The notes under the pieces: generated by a model
Databases searched by the model: none
Told to the model about the DNA's origin: nothing
The model's input: the letters and a program-made list of their open reading frames with translations, nothing else
In this document: positions 1 through 8,701 of the stretch, piece by piece
Numbering within the stretch: position 1 is the stretch's first letter
Layout: every line of letters starts with the position of its first letter
Assembly: GCA_947649365.1 (NCBI GenBank)
Contig: CANSRH010000001.1
Location: 1-64,000, forward strand
From: an uncultured Mycoplasmatota bacterium
Lineage (GTDB): Bacteria; Bacillota_I; Bacilli_A; RF39; UBA660
Direction: 5' to 3'
Length of the DNA: 64,000 nt
Translations under genes and position numbers: made by a program

Positions 1-16
1 TTATTGTATAGGTGCT

Positions 17-397
17 TTGGCTATTTTGTTTGGAATTTTTCATTTGGTATCTTATTATCAATTGAAAAAAGAATTGAAAGTAGAAGATAATCAAAAATTG
101 GTTTTAGGAACAAGTTCTATTTTTATAGGAATTGTTACCATTTTACTAGCAGGAGCGATTGAAGCTTTTCTACGGTTTATTTTAGGTTTTCTTTTGCTGG
201 TTCATGGTATAAAGAAAATCATTGTTTCACTCAATCAAAAAAATTATATTTTGTTATTAGAAGGTATTCTTTTTGTAGGAATAGGGCTTTATACTGTACT
301 AGCCGAAAATATTATTTTCCAAATCGTGGGTGTCTTATTAATTGTTTCTAGTGTTATTGATTTTATAGCATTTATTAAAAAAAGAAAGTTTACTTAG
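17..397 (+). CDS. small multi-pass membrane protein, DUF308/HdeD-like
   Basis: ORF track; alternating hydrophobic segments; may start upstream of the window. Confidence 0.5.
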   Translation: MAILFGIFHLVSYYQLKKELKVEDNQKLVLGTSSIFIGIVTILLAGAIEAFLRFILGFLLLVHGIKKIIVSLNQKNYILLLEGILFVGIGLYTVLAENIIFQIVGVLLIVSSVIDFIAFIKKRKFT

Positions 398-1295
398 TAG
401 AAACTTTCTTTTTTGATGTTGTATTCTTTTTTTGTGTTGCCTCTTTTTTTGATTCAGCAGTCGTTGTTTTTTTAGACCCTTTTTTTGTTGTTGAAGTGGT
501 ATTTTTCCCCATTGTTGTCTTTTTTCTTGTTGGTTGTTTTTTTGTCACCGTTTTTGGAGCCTCTTTTGGTTCTGCTTGTTTTTTAGAAGTATTTTTCACT
601 GTTGTCGTTCTTTTTTTCCCACTTTCATTTTTTCCCTGTTCTTCTGTTTTTTTGGCTGTTTCTTTTTTATTTTCATTTGTATTGATTTCTTCCGTTTTTT
701 CTTCAGTGATTGGTGTTTTTTCTTTTGCTGAATACAATAAGAAGCCTAATCCTGCTATAGAAGTAACAAGAACTAAGATGGTAATCGCTGCTCCTGTTGT
801 CGTTTCTTCTTTTTCTACTAAAAAGTCGCTGACTACATCTTTATAAGTCTCTTTGTTGTTGTAATAATTTGTAATGATTTCTATTAGTTCTTTATCATAA
901 GAAGATGTGTAGCCTTGAAATGTCTTTTCTCCGATTACAATTAAAGGAACTCCTTTGACGGATTTATTAAAATGTTGGGCTACTTCCTTCATTAATGCTG
1001 CATTGTTTTCGTTGTGCCATATTTCAAACGATCTTAATTTAAAATATTTTCCATATTCTTTTACATTGTCTTTTAAAAAGTTTAAAAAGTTTTGACAGTA
1101 CCCGCATCGATCTCCTCGAAACATATAGATGGTAATTTGATTACTGGTTTCTTTGTAATCAGATAAGTCGTAATCTATTTTTTCTTTTTTTAGTGTTTCT
1201 TCTAAATTAAGTGCAGTATAGGATTTCGCATAAGTATGCATGGGTATTCCTATTAAAAATGCAATAAACATCACTATTTTTCCTATTTTTTTCAT
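390..1295 (-). CDS. membrane-anchored thioredoxin-like protein with Lys/Thr-rich C-terminal tail
   Basis: N-terminal signal peptide, CGYC redox motif, internal TM (AAITILVLVTSIAGLGFLLY), about 100-residue basic low-complexity tail. Confidence 0.7.
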   Translation of the reverse strand: MKKIGKIVMFIAFLIGIPMHTYAKSYTALNLEETLKKEKIDYDLSDYKETSNQITIYMFRGDRCGYCQNFLNFLKDNVKEYGKYFKLRSFEIWHNENNAALMKEVAQHFNKSVKGVPLIVIGEKTFQGYTSSYDKELIEIITNYYNNKETYKDVVSDFLVEKEETTTGAAITILVLVTSIAGLGFLLYSAKEKTPITEEKTEEINTNENKKETAKKTEEQGKNESGKKRTTTVKNTSKKQAEPKEAPKTVTKKQPTRKKTTMGKNTTSTTKKGSKKTTTAESKKEATQKKNTTSKKKVSTK

Positions 1296-1399
1296 CAGTT
1301 ATTCCCTCTCTTCGTCACTATTATACAATTTTTTTAGAGTCTTGAAAAGAATTTCATTTTTTTTATAAAAGATTGTTGGTACTTTTTCAAGTAGTCTTT

Positions 1400-2035
1400 T
1401 TATTCATGTTTTACTTTTAATATTGGAGTTATTTTTTCTTCAGGTTCTAAAATAAAATTTGTAAAAGATTCTTTTATTCGTTTTAATTCTTCTTTTCTAT
1501 ATTTCAATTTTTCTTTGATTTCTTTTACTTCTTTTAAGGCTTGTGTCTTTTTTAGTTGCAACAAGAATTTGTTTTTTTGTTTTGTTCTTTTAAAAATTGT
1601 AAAATCAATATGGTATGGTTTTATTAGTTCTATTAAGAAAAAAAGATCTTGTTCTTCAAAAGAACGGAGTTTATTAAAATAAATGGCATCTGTTTCTTTT
1701 ACAATATCAATCAGTCCATTTTTTGCTAACTTTTTTAATACGGTTTGGGGTAAAATAGAAGAATGACATACATAAGGATATTTTGGATTGTTTGTTACTA
1801 ATTCTTGAAAAAAATTAAATATATGTTTAAAGTAACATTCTTTTTCTTGCTCATAAAAGAGCGCTTGTAAGAAATACTCGCAAGATGAGTCATTTTTATT
1901 TATTTCAAAAATCAAATGATTATTATCCAATTTTACTTTTAATTTGAAGGAATCTTTATAAAACGATTCCCATGGTAGAAGACTTAATTTTAATCTTATG
2001 CTAGTTAGTTTTTGTCTTATTTCTTTCTTTTTCAT
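1400..2035 (-). CDS. hypothetical protein
   Basis: ORF track. Confidence 0.6.
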   Translation of the reverse strand: MKKKEIRQKLTSIRLKLSLLPWESFYKDSFKLKVKLDNNHLIFEINKNDSSCEYFLQALFYEQEKECYFKHIFNFFQELVTNNPKYPYVCHSSILPQTVLKKLAKNGLIDIVKETDAIYFNKLRSFEEQDLFFLIELIKPYHIDFTIFKRTKQKNKFLLQLKKTQALKEVKEIKEKLKYRKEELKRIKESFTNFILEPEEKITPILKVKHE

Positions 2036-2104
2036 GACATAAATCTCTTCTCTTTTTTACATATTATACACTTTTTAAAAAAAAGGAAAAGAAAAAGAGG
2101 AGTT

Positions 2105-2377
2105 TTATTCCTCTTCACATGCACAATCTTCACAAGTACATTCTAATTTTTCTTTGGTTTGTTGTATTTTGGATGCATCTACATTTTCGGTTTGATAAAA
2201 ACCTACTGTTTCCATAGACTTAAAAATTTCATAATGCATTTTGGATGCCTCTTGCAAGGCTTTTCCAAATGTTACAAATACTCGTTCGTTTGAAGATTCT
2301 ATTACTCCATGCATGTACAAGTCATTTATGACTTTGCTTCCGAACATTATGTTTTCCATCAAATATTTATCATCCAT
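2105..2377 (-). CDS. CotF-like spore coat protein
   Basis: GFYQTENVDASKIQQTKEKL resembles coat F domain; overlaps the next small gene. Confidence 0.55.
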   Translation of the reverse strand: MDDKYLMENIMFGSKVINDLYMHGVIESSNERVFVTFGKALQEASKMHYEIFKSMETVGFYQTENVDASKIQQTKEKLECTCEDCACEEE

Positions 2378-2565
2378 TAGTTTTCTTCCTCCTTTAATAA
2401 ATCCATAAACATGGTTAAAATTGACGTATGTTTTTTCCCTATTTTTTTTACTACTTTTCTTAAGATTTCATCGGTTAGGCAATCTTCTACTTCTTTACAT
2501 GTAGTAATCATATATATTTCATGATTGATTGCATCTTCTACATAAAGTAACTCTTTTTCTGTCAT
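2377..2565 (-). CDS. small CotF-associated protein
   Basis: 62 aa ORF translationally coupled to the CotF-like gene. Confidence 0.45.
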   Translation of the reverse strand: MTEKELLYVEDAINHEIYMITTCKEVEDCLTDEILRKVVKKIGKKHTSILTMFMDLLKEEEN

Positions 2566-2630
2566 AATAAAACACCTCCATTTGTAGTATGGAGTGTTTT
2601 TATTATTTTAAGTTGTTAGAAATTGGAAAT

Positions 2631-3527
2631 TTAAAACAAACTGATTTGTTCTCTTGTTGGAATTTTTCTTTTGTAATCCGCAATTATTTCACTCATATCA
2701 CAGAGAATATGGTTTTTACTACATTCGTTTACAAAAAGCTCCAATAAATCTTTATAACGCAATGGATTGGCAACTAAATTTTTTTCATATACTGCTTTGT
2801 AGTCGATGGACAATCCTGGATATAATTTATCAATGTGTTCATAATAATATTCTCTGGCTTTTCTTCTTAACGTCATTCCCATTTTGGTATAAATAAATTT
2901 AGCATCCTTTTCTTTTGCTTTGTGAATCAGTGTTTTTATGTTGTCTTCACTATCTGTAATAAAAGGTAATACTGGAGTCATGAGAATTCCTGCATAGATA
3001 TGATTGTCTCGTAGTTCTTTTAACACTTCCAATCGTCTAGTGGAAGAAATTACGTTAGGTTCTAAAACTTTCGCCAAGTCATCTTCATAAGTAGTGATAC
3101 TTATTTTGATAATCACATTATTTTTTAGAGCAATTTCTTTTAGTAAATCTATGTCTCTTAAAATTAAATCGCTTTTGGTATCTATAGAAACCCCAAATTC
3201 ATATTTTTTGATTAATTCTAGAGCTCCTCTTGTTATTTTGTATTTGCTTTCTAATTCGTTATAAGGGTCTGATAATGTCCCAAAGCTTACTACTCCTTTG
3301 TATTGTTTACTTGCTAGTTCTTCTTCTAATATTTTTAAAGCATCCACTTTGCTTCTTATCTCATCAAAGTTCTCAATGTGGTAAGCATCGCTTCTTGAGT
3401 CACAATAAATGCAACCATACGTACAACCTTTGTAAAGATTCATGTGATAATCAATTCCAAACCATCTGCTACCTTGGTCGCTTTTGGTCATAATTGTTCG
3501 CGTTTTCACATATTCCATAAAAACCAC
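2631..3527 (-). CDS. radical SAM protein, SPL/Rv2578c-like family
   Basis: CTYGCIYCDSR CxxxCxxC cluster motif; overall SPL-like layout. Confidence 0.8.
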   Translation of the reverse strand: MVFMEYVKTRTIMTKSDQGSRWFGIDYHMNLYKGCTYGCIYCDSRSDAYHIENFDEIRSKVDALKILEEELASKQYKGVVSFGTLSDPYNELESKYKITRGALELIKKYEFGVSIDTKSDLILRDIDLLKEIALKNNVIIKISITTYEDDLAKVLEPNVISSTRRLEVLKELRDNHIYAGILMTPVLPFITDSEDNIKTLIHKAKEKDAKFIYTKMGMTLRRKAREYYYEHIDKLYPGLSIDYKAVYEKNLVANPLRYKDLLELFVNECSKNHILCDMSEIIADYKRKIPTREQISLF

Positions 3528-3568
3528 CCGATATCTGCTTAAATTATAGCAAATTCCTGAAACAAAGT

Positions 3569-4567
3569 CTACAAATATGAAGATTCCTTTTTCACTCGTT
3601 GTCTTTTTAACTCACAATTTCTAATGGCAAAATCATAATGTGTTGCAACATATTCTTCTGCTACTTTTTTATTATGTAATAATTGACTTAGTGTATTTAT
3701 CATACATAATCTTTTGGAATTTAATGATTTGGATTTTTTTTCATAAATTTCATCTAATAATATCATTTTTAATGTACTTTCATCTATATGAATTGCCTCT
3801 TTATCTACAGTACTATATTTTCTTCTTTCTGTATAAGCACGTGTTTCATAAGAGCCACTGGTATTAAATCCGTCTTTATAATGCCAATCGTTTTCATTGC
3901 GATAAAAATTGTAAATCTCTTCATAATTTGTATTCTCTTTTGTTCCTTTGATATTTATGACATTTATGTCATACCCATTGTCTTGTTGATTTACTACCAT
4001 ATTTTCTATTTTTATTACTCCGCAAATATCAAATTCTGCTATTCCATTTTTCGAGAATAAAAATCCACAATTTCCTAAAGCATACTTTTCACTATCTTCA
4101 AAAAGTTGTATTCCTTTTATATTTGCCCCAGTGAATTTCGCTCCTTTTAAAGTCTCTAAAATAGTGATTTTTTCTTGGTATGGCTTTGTCTCAAATTGAT
4201 TTTGTAAGGATATTTCTTTTTCTAATAAATTTCTCATTTCTTCATTATTTGTCGTGCCTAAATAATAATCTTCATAAAGTTCAAAATCATTGCATGCTCC
4301 ACAAAGTCCTTCTATACATAAAATATCACAACACTTTTCATTGACATTAAAATCTCTTGCAAAAATAATTGCTACTTTTCCGTGATGGTTCCAAATATTT
4401 CTACTATGTTGTCGATAAGAATAAAACATCGTAATTGAGCTTAAGTTTTTATCGATAGTTGCAACAATTCTTTCTTCTTTGTCTATAAAATAATTTTTTT
4501 TCTTTCCAGAAACCATAGTAAAATTTTTATATAATATTGAAAAAATCATTTCATATGATAGTTTCAT
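3569..4567 (-). CDS. uncharacterized protein with predicted phase-variable promoter; start taken at MKLSYEM
   Basis: RBS-like GGGGGGAAGAAAG before ATG at 4567; upstream part of the 365 aa ORF is the poly-G promoter region. Confidence 0.65.
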   Translation of the reverse strand: MKLSYEMIFSILYKNFTMVSGKKKNYFIDKEERIVATIDKNLSSITMFYSYRQHSRNIWNHHGKVAIIFARDFNVNEKCCDILCIEGLCGACNDFELYEDYYLGTTNNEEMRNLLEKEISLQNQFETKPYQEKITILETLKGAKFTGANIKGIQLFEDSEKYALGNCGFLFSKNGIAEFDICGVIKIENMVVNQQDNGYDINVINIKGTKENTNYEEIYNFYRNENDWHYKDGFNTSGSYETRAYTERRKYSTVDKEAIHIDESTLKMILLDEIYEKKSKSLNSKRLCMINTLSQLLHNKKVAEEYVATHYDFAIRNCELKRQRVKKESSYL

Positions 4568-4594
4568 CTTTCTTCCCCCCTTTTTTAATTGTTT

Positions 4595-4624
4595 ATTATG
4601 ATAACATACCCCCCCCCCTGTCAA
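4595..4624 (-). promoter_or_regulatory. candidate promoter with G10 spacer: TTGACA-G10-TATGTTAT-CATAAT
   Basis: Consensus -35 TTGACA (4624..4619), G10 (4618..4609), CATAAT (4600..4595) at 18 bp spacing; alternative extended -10 TGTTATCAT at 15 bp. Confidence 0.65.
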
Positions 4625-4690
4625 TTTTTTCTTTAACACATTTAAAACGTTTAGAATATAATACATTGGAATTAAAAGGAGGAAAATAAA

Positions 4691-5686
4691 TTGAAAAGAA
4701 AAGTTTTGGGGGTTATTTTAGGGTTACTTGTTGTTTTGGTTTTAACAGTTACTATTGTTAAATGGAATAACTCGTCTAAAAATGAAAACTTGACAAACAT
4801 TCAACTTGCAGAGGTGACACATAGTGCTTTTTATGCTCCTCTTTATGTAGCTATGGAAAATGGTTATTTTAAAGAGAATGGCATAGAAATAGAACTACTT
4901 CTTACACCAGGAGCAGACAAGGTGGCTGCCGCTGTATTATCAAATGATGTACAAATTGGTTTTGCTGGACCGGAAAGTGCTATCTATGTTTATCAAGGAG
5001 GAGAAGAAGATTTTCTTGTTACATTTAGTGGTTTAACAAAAAGAGATGGACAATTTATTGTTTCAAGAGAAGAGAATAAAGATTTTTATTTGGAAGATTT
5101 GAAGGGAAAAGAAATACTTGCTGGACGTCTTGGAGGAATGCCTGTTTTGAATTTTCAAAATGCGCTTAAAAATGAAGGGGTTAGTGAAAGCGACATCAAG
5201 ATGAATACAAGTGTAGAGTTTGCTTCTTTGTCTGGTTCTTTTATTTCTGGCATGGGAGATTACGTTAATTTATTTGAACCGAATGCTACGAAATTAGTAA
5301 AAGAAGGGTATGGTTATATCGTTGGAAATATTGGTGCTTTTTCTGGAGAAGTTCCTTATACCGCTTTTTATGCTAGAAAAAGTTATTTGGAGAATAACGA
5401 AGAAACAATAAAGAAGTTTACAAATGCTATATTAAAAGGGTTACAATTTGTGAGTGAACATTCTAGCGAGGAAATTGCTCATGTAATTTTACCACAATTT
5501 CCTGATATTTCTTTGACGGATTTAACAAGTATTGTAGATAATTATAAAAAATATGATTCTTGGCTAACTACTCCATTTGTTACAGAAGAAAGTTATAAAA
5601 ATTTACAAGATATTATGAAAGATGCTAACTTATTAGATTCTTATGTTCCTTATAATGAATTAGTTCGAAATGTAACAAATGACTAA
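4691..5686 (+). CDS. ABC transporter substrate-binding protein, NMT1/ThiY/SsuA-like
   Basis: AGGAGG then TTG start; signal segment; AEVTHSAFYAPLYVAMENGYFKENGIEIEL. Confidence 0.85.
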   Translation: MKRKVLGVILGLLVVLVLTVTIVKWNNSSKNENLTNIQLAEVTHSAFYAPLYVAMENGYFKENGIEIELLLTPGADKVAAAVLSNDVQIGFAGPESAIYVYQGGEEDFLVTFSGLTKRDGQFIVSREENKDFYLEDLKGKEILAGRLGGMPVLNFQNALKNEGVSESDIKMNTSVEFASLSGSFISGMGDYVNLFEPNATKLVKEGYGYIVGNIGAFSGEVPYTAFYARKSYLENNEETIKKFTNAILKGLQFVSEHSSEEIAHVILPQFPDISLTDLTSIVDNYKKYDSWLTTPFVTEESYKNLQDIMKDANLLDSYVPYNELVRNVTND

Positions 5687-6428
5687 GATTTTAAAAATTA
5701 AAAATTTATCCAAAAAATACCATACCAAAGAAGGAGAAATTCTTGCCATTCAAGATATTTGTATGGAGGTAGAACAAGGAGAGTTTGTTGCTCTTCTTGG
5801 TTCTTCTGGCTGTGGGAAATCGACTCTTTTAAATATAATTGCAGGACTCGATACAGAGAGTTCAGGAAGTATCGCGTTTCAAAACAATGATTATAAAATT
5901 GGTTATATGTTTCAAAGTGACTCTTTGTTTCCTTGGCTTACGATTTTTGAAAATTGCATGCTTGGCTTAAAGATTCGTAAAGAGGATACGGATGAAAATA
6001 AAGAATATGTTTTACATCTTTTAAAAAAGTACAATTTGTTTGATTTTAAAGATAAATATCCTACTTGTTTGTCTGGTGGAATGAAACAAAGAATTGCGCT
6101 TATTCGTACCCTTGCTTTACAACCAGATGTGCTTTTGTTGGATGAGGCATTTAACGCTTTGGATTACCAAAGCCGCTTGGCAATTAGTAACGATGTGTAT
6201 GAGATTATTAAGAAGGAGAAACAAACCGCTATCATGGTTACTCATGATATTTCTGAGGCAGTTTCGATGGCTTCAAAGGTTTATGTATTGTCAAAAAGAC
6301 CTTGTACGATTAAGAAAGTGTATGAAATTCAGTTGGAACATCCTTCTAACCCTATAGAGAATCGTAAGGATAAAAAGTTTATGGAATATTATGATTGTTT
6401 GTGGAAGGAATTGGATGTTAATGTCTAA
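5679..6428 (+). CDS. ABC transporter ATP-binding protein, SsuB/TauB/ThiZ-like
   Basis: Walker A GSSGCGKST, signature LSGGMKQR, Walker B LLLDEAF. Confidence 0.92.
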   Translation: MTKILKIKNLSKKYHTKEGEILAIQDICMEVEQGEFVALLGSSGCGKSTLLNIIAGLDTESSGSIAFQNNDYKIGYMFQSDSLFPWLTIFENCMLGLKIRKEDTDENKEYVLHLLKKYNLFDFKDKYPTCLSGGMKQRIALIRTLALQPDVLLLDEAFNALDYQSRLAISNDVYEIIKKEKQTAIMVTHDISEAVSMASKVYVLSKRPCTIKKVYEIQLEHPSNPIENRKDKKFMEYYDCLWKELDVNV

Positions 6429-7071
6429 AGAACAAAAAAATTATTTGTTTCAAATGAAAAGAAATCGATTTTTAATTGTAGGAGTTCAGATTTTTCTTGT
6501 TCTTGTCTTTCTTCTTTTGTGGCAAGTACTAGCGGATAAGAAATTAATTAATCCATTTATTTTTTCTAGTCCCAAAAGAATCGTGGAAACAACGATTTCT
6601 TTGTACCATCGCTATGATTTAATCGCTCATATTTTAACTACATTGTATGAAACGATGCTTGCTTTTGGCTTGGGGATTGGTCTTGGATTTGTAATTGCAG
6701 TTCTTCTTTACGAGTTTAAAACTTTAGCGAAGATCGTTGATCCTTTTTTGACAATGCTTAATAGTTTGCCGAAGGTAGCATTAGGGCCTATCATTATTAT
6801 TTGGGCAGGAGCGAATACTAGAGCAATTATTGTAATGGCACTTTTGATTAATTTGATTATTAGTATTATTACAATTTATAATGGATTTTTAAGTACAGAT
6901 TCTTATAAAATTAAACTTTTACAGTCTTTTGGTGCTAGTAAGTTACAAATTTTGACGCAACTTGTGATTCCTGCTTCTTATAGTACGATTATTTCGTCCT
7001 TAAAAATTAATATTTCTATGTCTTTGATTGGAACAACCACATATATGGAGAAATTCGTTTTTAAAATTTAA
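6421..7071 (+). pseudogene. ABC transporter permease (SsuC/ThiX-like), 5' portion interrupted by element A
   Basis: Permease sequence to MSLIG then element-derived TTTYMEKFVFKI stop; missing C-terminus found at 13485-13662. Confidence 0.9.
7010..7055 (+). other. attL of element A (GG core at 7030-7031)
   Basis: tctttgattGGaacaaccacatatatggagaaattcg. Confidence 0.75.
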
Positions 7072-7072
7072 T

Positions 7073-8419
7073 CTATTTTATTTTGTAATAGATTTTTAAA
7101 TTATTATTATCAATTACAATTTTATCAATAATACATTCAATAACTAATCGTTGTTCTTCAAATGTCATCATATTCCAGAATGTTCTTAAATTTAATACCA
7201 TGTTTTTTGTAGTTTCTATTTTTTCATTACTTGTTTTTGCTACATCTAATTCCTTTTGAATCTTTTCTCTCTCTATTTGTAATGTCTTTAATTTATCTTT
7301 AATTTCAACAATATCAATACCTTCTGAAATACAATTTAAAAGATTTTCTATCTGTTTCGTAATTTTGACAAAACGATTTTGTAACTCATCTATTTCACTT
7401 ACACTGGCTAGTGAAAAAGTATCCTCTAACTTTTTTTCATCTAAAGACATCATAAATATTTGTTCTAAAACAGCATCTTCAATTTCAAATGAATCAACTC
7501 TTTTATTTTTACAGTTAGGATTTTTAATAAATTTAGGTTTGCTTTTTTGTTGGGAATAACAATAACAAATAATTCTTTGCCCCCACTTTTGATAGCGATA
7601 TTTTGCTCCACATTGCCCACAATAAATTTTTCCTGATAAAAGATAATGTCTTGCTGTTCTAGTTTTACTTCGCATTTTGTTCATTCGAATTATCTCCTGA
7701 TAAGTTTCTTCGGACACAACAGGTTCATGACACCCATCAAATATTTCACCTTTATATGGAACTTTACCAGTATTAGTAATACTTAGTATTCTTTTTTCAA
7801 CTAGGCTTTCATCCATTCCCACTATTGTTGCTATTTTATTAAAACTTTTCCCACCTAAATAAAGTGAAATCATTTTATTTAGAACTGTAACTTTTTCATG
7901 GTTAGAAACTAATATTCCTTTTTCTTTGTCATAATCATATGGAAATGGAATCTTACCTCCACCTCGCCATAGACCTGCTTCTGCTCTTTTTTTTAGTCCT
8001 AATCTCGTTCTTTCTAAAATAGTTTCTCTTTCTAATTGAGCAAAAACAGATAAAATTCCTATCATAGCTTTACCAAATGGAGAGGTTGTATCAAAATTTT
8101 CTCTTATTGAGATAAAACCTACATTATATTTATTAAATACTTCTTCTATTAAAAATAATGTATCGCGTTGACTTCTTGATATACGATCTAGTTTATAAAC
8201 AATAACGCAATCTATTTTTTTATTTTTTACATCATTTATTAAATTTTGAATTGATGGTCTATTTAAATCTTTACCGCTAAAACCGCCATCAATATAAAAT
8301 TCATAAGAATCAAATTCTTTGCTTTTAGCAAAATTTACTAATAATTCTTTTTGGGCATCTATAGAATAACCTTCAACTTGCATATCCGTAGATACTCTTG
8401 CATAAAGTCCTGCTTTTAT
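7073..8419 (-). CDS. large serine recombinase; probable start is ATA at 8419, upstream of the ORF-track ATG
   Basis: Catalytic motif (K)AGLYARVSTD lies upstream of ATG 8383; AGGAGG 7 nt before ATA; recombinase zinc-ribbon CGQCG...C. Confidence 0.85.
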   Translation of the reverse strand: MKAGLYARVSTDMQVEGYSIDAQKELLVNFAKSKEFDSYEFYIDGGFSGKDLNRPSIQNLINDVKNKKIDCVIVYKLDRISRSQRDTLFLIEEVFNKYNVGFISIRENFDTTSPFGKAMIGILSVFAQLERETILERTRLGLKKRAEAGLWRGGGKIPFPYDYDKEKGILVSNHEKVTVLNKMISLYLGGKSFNKIATIVGMDESLVEKRILSITNTGKVPYKGEIFDGCHEPVVSEETYQEIIRMNKMRSKTRTARHYLLSGKIYCGQCGAKYRYQKWGQRIICYCYSQQKSKPKFIKNPNCKNKRVDSFEIEDAVLEQIFMMSLDEKKLEDTFSLASVSEIDELQNRFVKITKQIENLLNCISEGIDIVEIKDKLKTLQIEREKIQKELDVAKTSNEKIETTKNMVLNLRTFWNMMTFEEQRLVIECIIDKIVIDNNNLKIYYKIK

Positions 8420-8514
8420 TTTGTTTCCTCCTTTTCTTATATAAAAGCATTTATAGTAAAAAAATCTTGCTCTTATATATTACCATGATTTTAAGATATT
8501 AAAAAGAGAATACT

Positions 8515-8643
8515 CTACATATTCTCTAGTTTAACATTTGCTACATATTTTTTTATTATTTCATATAGTATTGAAATATTTAATTGAACATCTTTTAAAT
8601 TGATTTCTTCATTATACAAATTATAATTAATTACTTGAATAAT
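8515..8643 (-). CDS. possible small ORF (about 42 aa) between recombinase and ABC-3C operon
   Basis: Open frame IIQVINYNLYNEEINLKDVQLNISILYEIIKKYVANVKLENM; AGGTGA upstream but no ATG/GTG start. Confidence 0.3.
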   Translation of the reverse strand: MIQVINYNLYNEEINLKDVQLNISILYEIIKKYVANVKLENM

Positions 8644-8701
8644 AAATCACCTAATTAATTATATTTTTAGTTTTAAAAAAAAGAACTTCTATAATAAATC
8701 T

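Noticed and set aside
496-846. Plus-strand ORF rich in Phe/Val opposite the Lys/Thr tail gene
   Set aside because: Antisense shadow of a low-complexity AAA/ACA-rich coding region
4571-4580. C6 run at 4575-4580 as a third contingency tract
   Set aside because: Short and serves as the Shine-Dalgarno (GGGGGGA) of the gene
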